The notes under the pieces are model-generated. The model was not told the DNA's origin and made no database searches. It saw only the letters and a program-made list of their open reading frames with translations. From Microbacteriaceae bacterium PS02067 (GTDB taxonomy: Bacteria; Actinomycetota; Actinomycetes; Actinomycetales; Microbacteriaceae): 37,107 bases of DNA. Position 1 is the first letter of the stretch. Every line of letters begins with the position of its first letter. Both the position numbers and the translations under genes were made by a program. The stretch lies in NCBI GenBank assembly GCA_029960085.1, contig JASCPG010000029.1, forward strand, positions 1-37,107, given 5' to 3'. Shown here in pieces: positions 31,898-37,107 of the stretch.

Positions 31898-33082
31898 GTG
31901 CCCGAAGGACATGTCCTCGAGTTCACCGCCGTGACGAAGCGCTTCGGACCCGTCGCCGCCGTGGACGGCCTGACCGCCCGGGTCGAGCCCGGCGTCGTGA
32001 CCGGTTTCCTCGGCCCGAACGGGGCCGGAAAGACCACGAGCCTGCGGATCCTGCTCGGCCTCGTCCGCGCGACGAGCGGTCGGGCCACGATCGGCGGCAA
32101 GACCTATGCCGACCTCCCGCATCCGCTGCAGACGGTCGGCGCCGCGCTCGAGGCCTCGAGCTTCCACCCCGGCCGCACGGCGGCGAACCACCTGCGCGTC
32201 TACGCCCGCGCGGCGGGGATCTCGGATGCCCGCGTCGACGAGGTCCTCGGCCTCGTCGGCCTCGCCGGTGTCGCGGGCCGCAAGGTCGGCGGATTCTCGC
32301 TCGGCATGCGCCAGCGCCTCGGCCTCGCCTACACCCTGCTCGGCGACCCCGGCGTGCTCGTGCTCGACGAGCCGGCGAACGGCCTCGACCCCGAGGGCAT
32401 CAAGTGGCTGCGCGGGTTCCTGCGTCAGCTCGCCCAGGAGGGCCGCACGGTCCTCGTCTCCTCGCACATGCTCGCCGAAGTCCAGCAGACCGTCTCGTCG
32501 CTGCTGATCATCTCGAACGGACGCCTCGTCTACGAGGGCGACATGGCCGGGCTCACGCAACCCGACGACTACGCCACGATCGTCGACGCCCCCGATCGCG
32601 CGGCCCTCGCCGCCGCGCTCGATGCGCAGGGGATCCCGTACGAGCAGCTGCGCACGGGCTTCACGGTGCGCGAGGCCGACCCGGCCCGCCTCGGCGCGAT
32701 CGCCGCGAGCGCGGGAATCGCCCTGTCGAACCTCCAACGCCGAGGCCCGGCCCTCGAAGAGGTGTTCCTCGACCTCGTCAACGCTACGCGCGTGCACACC
32801 TCGGTGGCGGGGGCGGCGCCCGCGCCGACGGATGCCACGGTCGGGGGCCCGTCCGAGGTCACTGAAGCCGCAGCAGATCCCGCAGGCACCGCCGCGGCCG
32901 CGCCCGCGCCTGACGGTGCGACGCCAGCGGATCACGCGCCCGACAGCACCGCGGCACCGGACGGCACCCCCGCAGCCGAACCCGCACCCGCCAGCGCCAG
33001 CGCACCCGACAGCGCCCCGGCACCCGACCCCACCTCCACGCGAGAACCCGCACCCACCGACGCCGAGGAGGAGCAGCGATGA
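31898..33082 (+). CDS. ABC-2 type transporter ATP-binding protein with long disordered tail
   Basis: 394 residues. Walker A is GPNGAGKTT near residue 40, the signature is FSLGMRQRLGLA, Walker B is VLVLDEPANGLDP and the switch is SSHML. The DrrA-type subfamily drives export of drugs, lipids or peptides with a separate permease. GTG 31898 has GGAGAGG 6 bases upstream. Residues from about 300 onward (roughly 90) are almost only Ala, Pro, Asp, Thr, Ser and Glu, which is unusual for this family. The tail is encoded in-frame with high GC third positions and ends in the ATGA overlap with the permease, so it is likely translated. Confidence 0.92.
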   Translation: MPEGHVLEFTAVTKRFGPVAAVDGLTARVEPGVVTGFLGPNGAGKTTSLRILLGLVRATSGRATIGGKTYADLPHPLQTVGAALEASSFHPGRTAANHLRVYARAAGISDARVDEVLGLVGLAGVAGRKVGGFSLGMRQRLGLAYTLLGDPGVLVLDEPANGLDPEGIKWLRGFLRQLAQEGRTVLVSSHMLAEVQQTVSSLLIISNGRLVYEGDMAGLTQPDDYATIVDAPDRAALAAALDAQGIPYEQLRTGFTVREADPARLGAIAASAGIALSNLQRRGPALEEVFLDLVNATRVHTSVAGAAPAPTDATVGGPSEVTEAAADPAGTAAAAPAPDGATPADHAPDSTAAPDGTPAAEPAPASASAPDSAPAPDPTSTREPAPTDAEEEQR

Positions 33083-33909
33083 GCCTCGTCCGTGCGACCC
33101 GCTCCGAACTGACCAAGCAGTTCACCACCTCGATCTGGTGGGTCCTCGCTATCGTGCTGTTCCTCTACGTCGGCACGAGCGCCGCGGGCATCGCAGGCAC
33201 GTTCGCCGCCCTCGCCAGCGGCTCGTTGCCCGCGGATGCCACGAACGGTCCGGTCATCCCCGCCGAGACACTTCCGCCGATCGTGTACAGCATCGCGACG
33301 GCCGTGGGCTACGTCTTCCCGCTCCTCATCGGCTCCCTCGTCGTGACGGGCGAGTTCCGTCACAAGACGCTGACGCCCACCTTCCTCGCGACGCCGCGGC
33401 GCGGTGTCGCCCTGTCGGGCAAGGTCGTCGCCGGAGTCGTCATGGGGCTCCTCTATGCCGCGATCGCGATCGTCGCGGCGGTCGGTGCGGGGGCTGCTCT
33501 GCTCGCCGTCTTCGGCATCGACACCCGCCTCGGCGACAGTGCGACATGGGCGCTCATGGGACGCATGGTCATCGCGCTCGTCCTGTGGGTGCTGATCGGC
33601 ATCGGCGTCGGCACCCTGATCCGCAATCAGGTCGCGGCGGTCGTGGGCCTCCTCGCCTTCACGCAGTTCGTCGAACCGATCCTCCGGACGATCGGCGCCG
33701 TCGCCGAGGGGATCGCGCCGATCACCAAATACCTCCCCGGAGCGGCATCCGACGCTCTCGTCGGCGCATCGATCTACTCGAGCCTCGGCGCGGCCGGTGC
33801 GGGTGGGTCGACGCTCGAGTGGTGGGTGGGCGGCCTGCTCCTCCTCGGCTACGCCGCGGTGTTCCTGCTGCTCGGTTGGCTGTTCAGCTGGCGTCGCGAC
33901 GTCAGCTGA
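33079..33909 (+). CDS. ABC-2 type transporter permease
   Basis: 276 residues, about six membrane segments. It begins MSLVRATRSELTKQFTTSIW, the typical actinobacterial ABC-2 permease opening, with the first helix at about 18-45. GEFRHKTLTPTFLATPRR is the conserved cytoplasmic loop. It pairs with the ATPase, with which it shares an ATGA overlap. The exported substrate is unknown. It converges with the next gene; a weak CCGGC/GCCGG hairpin at 33943-33959 in the 66-bp gap might end both transcripts. Confidence 0.92.
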   Translation: MSLVRATRSELTKQFTTSIWWVLAIVLFLYVGTSAAGIAGTFAALASGSLPADATNGPVIPAETLPPIVYSIATAVGYVFPLLIGSLVVTGEFRHKTLTPTFLATPRRGVALSGKVVAGVVMGLLYAAIAIVAAVGAGAALLAVFGIDTRLGDSATWALMGRMVIALVLWVLIGIGVGTLIRNQVAAVVGLLAFTQFVEPILRTIGAVAEGIAPITKYLPGAASDALVGASIYSSLGAAGAGGSTLEWWVGGLLLLGYAAVFLLLGWLFSWRRDVS

Positions 33910-33975
33910 CGCCCTTCACGAACCCCGCTGCGAAGCGCACGACCGGCTCACACCGCCGGACCCCTCGAACGCACC

Positions 33976-34422
33976 TCACGCCGTCGCAGGCTTCGGAGCG
34001 CGTGCCCGGCGCGGCGTCCGCGGGGCGGGAACGCCCGCGACGAGATCGGTGACCACCGTGGGCTCCGCATCGACGTCGAGGCGCAGCGCCTGGGTCAGCG
34101 CCACCCCGTGAGCTGTCGTCAGCACAAGACGGGAGAACTCCGCACCGGGGCCGAGGTCGAGGACGGCGGCCGGATGCCGACGCCGCACCACGACGAAATC
34201 GTCACCGCTCGCGGACGTCCACGTGCCCATCGCGATCGTGCCGCGCACGAGCGTGCCGGGGCTCGGCACACCGCGCAGCCACGTCCATGCGTCGTCGGTC
34301 AGCTGGACCTTCAGGATGTGCTCCCGCTCGATCCGCACGGGGCGGGATCGGCGCGAGAGCGTCCGCTCGATCGGCGAGAGGGCGACCTCGAGCTGCGTCG
34401 AATCGAGCAGCAGAGTGACCAT
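33976..34422 (-). CDS. hypothetical protein (possible small beta-barrel/PH-like fold)
   Basis: 148 residues, soluble. Beta-rich body: MVTLLLDSTQLEVALSPIE, IEREHILKVQLTDDAWTWL, RGTIAMGTWTSASGDDFVVV and EFSRLVLTTAHGV. The alternation of strands with GTWTS...DDFVVVRRR resembles small bacterial PH-like domains seen in actinobacteria, but I do not recognise the family with certainty. The tail (from about 130) is basic and Pro/Ala-rich. It lies downstream of hemD (61 bp gap), on the same strand. Confidence 0.7.
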   Translation of the reverse strand: MVTLLLDSTQLEVALSPIERTLSRRSRPVRIEREHILKVQLTDDAWTWLRGVPSPGTLVRGTIAMGTWTSASGDDFVVVRRRHPAAVLDLGPGAEFSRLVLTTAHGVALTQALRLDVDAEPTVVTDLVAGVPAPRTPRRARAPKPATA

Positions 34423-34483
34423 GCCTTCAGTCTGCCAGCGCGCTCATGCGCGCGGACTCATGCACGACAACGATCCGGTCTCG

Positions 34484-35287
34484 TCAGACCGCGAACTCGT
34501 CGGTGGCGTGCGGCAGCGGGAACTTCTGCACGGCCGCGATGAGCCCGTCGACGGTCTGCTCGCGGGCGACCGCGTTGACGCCGAGGCCGACCTTGCGGGC
34601 ATCCTTCGCCGTCCGCGGCCCGATGGCGGCGACGATCGTGGATGCCGGGATGTCGGGGAACTGCTCGCGCACCTGCTCGGCGACCGACCCGCTCGTGACG
34701 AGGATCGCGTTGATGCGGCCCGTCTGCACGTCGTGCGCGATGCGTTCGGTCACCGGGACGCCGACCGTGCGGTAGGCGATGACGCTGCGGACATCGTGAC
34801 CGGCCTCGGTGAGCCGCTTGGTGAGCACGGGCTTGGCGATCTCGCTCCGGAGCGTCAGCACGCGGCGCGGCTGGGGTTCCAGCTCGAGGAGCTGTTCGGC
34901 CATGCCCGCGGCGGAGTTGTCCTCGTCGGGAACGAGGTCGACGCGATAGCCCACGGCGCTGAGCGCGGCCGCCGTCGTCTCACCGACGGCGGCGACGCGC
35001 GTGGTCGCGGGGATCTGGGCGCGGTACGCGTACAGCACGTCGACGGTCGTCGCGCTCGTGAGGGTCACCCAGTCGAAGGCCCCCGCGGCGAGATCGTCGA
35101 GCGCCTGTTCGAGGGTGGCCTGGTCGGTCGACGGGGCGAAGTTGATGAGCGGCGCGATGACGGGCACGGCCCCCTGCGACCGCAGCGTCGCGGCGACGGA
35201 GTCTCCCCACGGTCCGCCGCGTGGCACGAGCACACGCCACCCCTTCAGGGGCTTCACGCCCGCGGCGGGCTGCAGGTCTGTGTTCAT
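34484..35287 (-). CDS. hemD: uroporphyrinogen-III synthase
   Basis: 267 residues, cytosolic. It cyclises hydroxymethylbilane to uroporphyrinogen III, the branch-point step of heme and corrin synthesis. Two similar alpha/beta lobes are visible: GWRVLVPRGGPWGDSVAATL and FDWVTLTSATTVDVL in the first half, VLTLRSEIAKPVLTKRLTEA and AILVTSGSVAEQV in the second, ending with VAAIGPRTAKDARKVGL. These are standard HemD motifs; little of the sequence is otherwise conserved. No hemC or hemB is adjacent here; the only other tetrapyrrole gene is the partial oxidase at the right edge. Confidence 0.9.
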   Translation of the reverse strand: MNTDLQPAAGVKPLKGWRVLVPRGGPWGDSVAATLRSQGAVPVIAPLINFAPSTDQATLEQALDDLAAGAFDWVTLTSATTVDVLYAYRAQIPATTRVAAVGETTAAALSAVGYRVDLVPDEDNSAAGMAEQLLELEPQPRRVLTLRSEIAKPVLTKRLTEAGHDVRSVIAYRTVGVPVTERIAHDVQTGRINAILVTSGSVAEQVREQFPDIPASTIVAAIGPRTAKDARKVGLGVNAVAREQTVDGLIAAVQKFPLPHATDEFAV

Positions 35288-35417
35288 GCTCGACTCTCGT
35301 GGTGCTCGTCGGACACGCGAGTTCGCGTCTCCGACCTTGTCGGGCCCGGGATGCGCTGCTGCGTTTTCGGGTCGGCAGGGCCGGCAGCCTCCGCATCATC
35401 GCCACTGCCTGGGATCG

Positions 35418-35448
35418 AGCATACCCCCGGCGTCCACTCGGTCGTCAG
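35418..35448 (-). promoter_or_regulatory. candidate hemD promoter
   Basis: On the minus strand a -10-like TATGCT (35423-35418) lies 18-19 bases downstream of CTGACGA (35448-35442), a plausible -35. It would give hemD a leader of about 120 bases in a 157-bp gap. Evidence is pattern only. Confidence 0.4.
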
Positions 35449-35735
35449 CGCGTGTACAGACGCACGATCCCCCAGACCGCCACGCCGACGGCGACGGCCG
35501 TTCCGACGACGGCGACGACTCCGCCGACGGGGTTCTTCCGCACGAACCCGCGCGCGGTCGTGACGGCGTCGTCCGCGGCGCGGGTCATGCGCTTCGGAAC
35601 GTTCGTCTTCTCCTCGATCGCGGCGAGGGCGGCCTTGAGTTCCGCGCGCGCCTTCTCGACCGGATCCGTGATCCCGAGCGAGACCGCGGTGCGGGGGACG
35701 GGGGCCTGGGCGGCTCCGCGCGACTCAATACTCAT
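35445..35735 (-). CDS. DUF3618-like small membrane protein
   Basis: 96 residues. A helical N-terminal part (DPVEKARAELKAALAAIEEK) resembles DUF3618, whose motif is a coiled helix with R-A-E-L; one C-terminal membrane segment (GGVVAVVGTAVAVGVAVWGI) follows. Usually encoded with phage-holin-like (DUF1469/PF07332-type) proteins in actinobacteria, as here. The start overlaps the previous gene by 11 bases. Function unknown, probably envelope-associated. Confidence 0.8.
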   Translation of the reverse strand: MSIESRGAAQAPVPRTAVSLGITDPVEKARAELKAALAAIEEKTNVPKRMTRAADDAVTTARGFVRKNPVGGVVAVVGTAVAVGVAVWGIVRLYTR

Positions 35736-36135
35736 CTGCCACGTCCTTCACGATGCGCGCGTCGACGGCGATCGACTGCACGGGGTTTTCGCTCTTCCCG
35801 ATCTTCTTGAAGCGGAGGATGCCGAGGATGGCGGCGACCACGGCGACCGCGATCAGCACGACGAGCACGATGAGTGCGGACAGCCACGCGGGCATCCACG
35901 ACGCGAGCCCGATGATCGCGAACGCGCCGAGCGCGGGGATCGCCCAGAAGAGGAAGAACAGGGCGACGATGAACCAGACACCGCCGAGGCCCGCCTGCTT
36001 GCCGGCGCTCTTGACCCAGGTCTTCGCCGAGTCGACTTCGGCGACGACGAGATTGCGGACGAGCTCAGGCACCTCGCCGAGCAGCGTGAACAGGCTGTCG
36101 TCGGCGCGGTCGCGGAACCCGCGAGGCGTGGTCAT
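35725..36135 (-). CDS. phage-holin-family-like (PF07332-type) membrane protein
   Basis: 136 residues with two hydrophobic hairpins: VWFIVALFFLFWAIPALGAF and LSALIVLVVLIAVAVVAAIL. The N-terminal LLGEVPELVRNLVVAEVDSA matches the family pattern. Despite the name, such proteins in actinobacteria are chromosomal and form a small envelope cassette with DUF3618 and YtxH-like proteins. The ATG lies one base after the upstream stop. No phage genes are nearby. Confidence 0.85.
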   Translation of the reverse strand: MTTPRGFRDRADDSLFTLLGEVPELVRNLVVAEVDSAKTWVKSAGKQAGLGGVWFIVALFFLFWAIPALGAFAIIGLASWMPAWLSALIVLVVLIAVAVVAAILGILRFKKIGKSENPVQSIAVDARIVKDVADEY

Positions 36136-36136
36136 C

Positions 36137-36520
36137 TCAGGCGCCCGCAGCCTGCTCAGCATCGGCGATGGCCTTGTCGGCGGCCTTCTTCACTTCCGAC
36201 GCGGTCGTCTCGGCACCACGGGTGATGTCATCTGCCGAGTCCTGCCCGGCCTTGATCGCCGCGTCGAGCTTCTGCCCGGGGGTGCCGTTCTTCGAGACGG
36301 CCTTCGTGACCTTGAGTGCGCCGTCCCAGAGGGCGCTCGGAAGGGCGAACGCCGCGGACTTGGTCGCGTCCTTCACCTTGGTGACCTGCTTCTGCACGGG
36401 AGCCGTGTTCCAGACCTTCAGGTACGCCGCCTTGATCTGCTCGTACCGTTCCCGGCCGGCGCGCGACCCGAGCACGTACCCCGCCGCGAGCCCCACGACG
36501 ATCCCGATCTTGCCTCTCAC
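36137..36520 (-). CDS. YtxH-like small membrane-anchored protein
   Basis: 127 residues. It begins VRGKIGIVVGLAAGYVLGSR, a short membrane segment, then the basic AGRERYEQIK typical of YtxH-like and DUF-type actinobacterial proteins. The C-terminal half is a long Ala/Lys/Asp-rich helix, likely a coiled coil. GTG 36520 has GAGGAG with 7-base spacing, which decides against longer starts. It is first of a three-gene set with the holin-like and DUF3618-like proteins. Confidence 0.8.
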   Translation of the reverse strand: MRGKIGIVVGLAAGYVLGSRAGRERYEQIKAAYLKVWNTAPVQKQVTKVKDATKSAAFALPSALWDGALKVTKAVSKNGTPGQKLDAAIKAGQDSADDITRGAETTASEVKKAADKAIADAEQAAGA

Positions 36521-36684
36521 GGTGGTGCTCCTCACGTCGAAACGGTGCGATCTCCATCCAGGGTAACGCTGTATTCCGTTTCCGGCATCCACACTTGTGT
36601 GCCGGGGTGACCTTTGGTACGCGGATCGGTCCGACCGTTGCCGTCGCAGGTTCGAGGCGCGCCGTTGCGCGGGTACGGACGGCC

Positions 36685-37107
36685 TCAGCCCCGGGCCGGC
36701 CAGAGCACAGCGCTGCGCTGACGGTCGATCTCGGCGACCGTGTCGGCGACGACCTGGGCGATGCCGCTGCCGGAGACTCCCGCGCCGACGATCGCGACGC
36801 CGCCCGCTGCGGCGCGTATCGCGGCGACGCGGTCGGCGTGACCGAGGCGGGATGCCGGGTCCGCCGGCGTCACCCGCCGCACCGCGGCGGCGCGCACTGT
36901 CCCCGGCGGCACGCCCAACATCGTCGCGGCGGCAGCGTGTGCGGCGGCGATCGCCGCATCGTCGGTGTCGACGCGCCCTCCCGCGGCGAGGCTCACGCGC
37001 AGCACGTGCCGACCCGGGCCCGCGGCGGCGGCGAGCCACGGCCAGTCGGCCGTCGCGTGCGCGACCGCGAGCGCCGGGGCATCCCGCGCGGACGCGTACA
37101 CGGCGCG
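36685..37107 (-). CDS. protoporphyrinogen/coproporphyrinogen III oxidase, C-terminal part (cut by window edge)
   Basis: The last 140 residues of a flavoprotein; the 5' part lies beyond 37107. The end reads LGHADRVAAIRAAAGGVAIV then GAGVSGSGIAQVVADTVAEI, the typical C-terminal FAD-binding end of HemY/HemG-type oxidases, which carry G-x-G-x-x-G-x-G-I-x-x and a substrate-loop G-H-x-x-R. The preceding segment WLAAAAGPGRHVLRVSLAAG fits the same family. It would oxidise coproporphyrinogen III or protoporphyrinogen IX in heme synthesis, in keeping with hemD nearby. Between it and the YtxH-like gene is a 164-bp spacer without a gene. Confidence 0.75.
   Translation of the reverse strand, partial: RAVYASARDAPALAVAHATADWPWLAAAAGPGRHVLRVSLAAGGRVDTDDAAIAAAHAAAATMLGVPPGTVRAAAVRRVTPADPASRLGHADRVAAIRAAAGGVAIVGAGVSGSGIAQVVADTVAEIDRQRSAVLWPARG

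Noticed and set aside
35725..36135. Prophage remnant suggested by the holin-family protein
   Set aside because: No integrase, terminase, capsid or endolysin genes are nearby, and this family is chromosomal in actinobacteria alongside DUF3618 proteins.

Overview
The window is about 70% GC, has close-packed genes with ATGA/GTGA overlaps and GTG starts, and is dense in the heptamer GGATGCC. Together with the gene families present, this suggests a Gram-positive actinobacterium, most likely Microbacterium or a close Microbacteriaceae relative. Nothing indicates a plasmid, prophage or insertion sequence; it reads as chromosome with accessory blocks.

Layout. (1) 247-5610, minus: a four-gene operon encoding an ECF-type sigma factor, a 159-residue protein ending in a beta-sandwich-like segment, a cytosolic S8 (subtilisin) protease with five tandem NP[YF]TKS repeats before its catalytic domain, and a TPR-CHAT cysteine protease. 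This is the best candidate for a poorly described system. (2) 5706-6431, plus: a class I glutamine amidotransferase, probably leaderless. (3) 6505-23079, minus: the maltooligosaccharide-to-trehalose genes treX, treY and treZ. treX-treY are adjacent, but treZ lies beyond a 10 kb cluster at 8426-18173 encoding a peptide/nickel-type ABC importer, an FMN luciferase-like monooxygenase, two carboxymuconolactone-decarboxylase/AhpD-like proteins, a VOC protein and an M20 amidohydrolase. Two directly repeated 77-bp palindromic elements (66 of 77 bases identical) lie at its two ends. (4) 23145-27211, minus: a hypothetical protein, a CPA2 antiporter, an SDR oxidoreductase and an APC permease. (5) 27359-29143: a TetR regulator divergent from a DUF1304 membrane protein across a long palindrome, then the beheaded start of an MDR oxidoreductase running into a yaeQ-like gene. 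(6) 29348-31390, minus: a J-domain/NERD-like fusion and a 3-hydroxyisobutyryl-CoA hydrolase-like protein. (7) 31391-31897: gene-free, holding two copies of a roughly 125-bp element with 17-bp inverted ends. (8) 31898-33909, plus: a two-gene ABC-2 exporter. (9) 33976-37107, minus: a small hypothetical protein, hemD, three small envelope proteins, and the C-terminus of a protoporphyrinogen/coproporphyrinogen oxidase cut by the window edge.

How the genes work together. TreX debranches glycogen, TreY makes the terminal trehalose linkage and TreZ releases trehalose. The inserted cluster looks like an uptake-and-oxidation route for an unknown small molecule, possibly an N-acylated or sulfur-containing one (inference). 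The sigma/S8/CHAT operon could be a sensing-and-proteolysis cascade. All functional statements rest on motifs read by eye; no database search was run.
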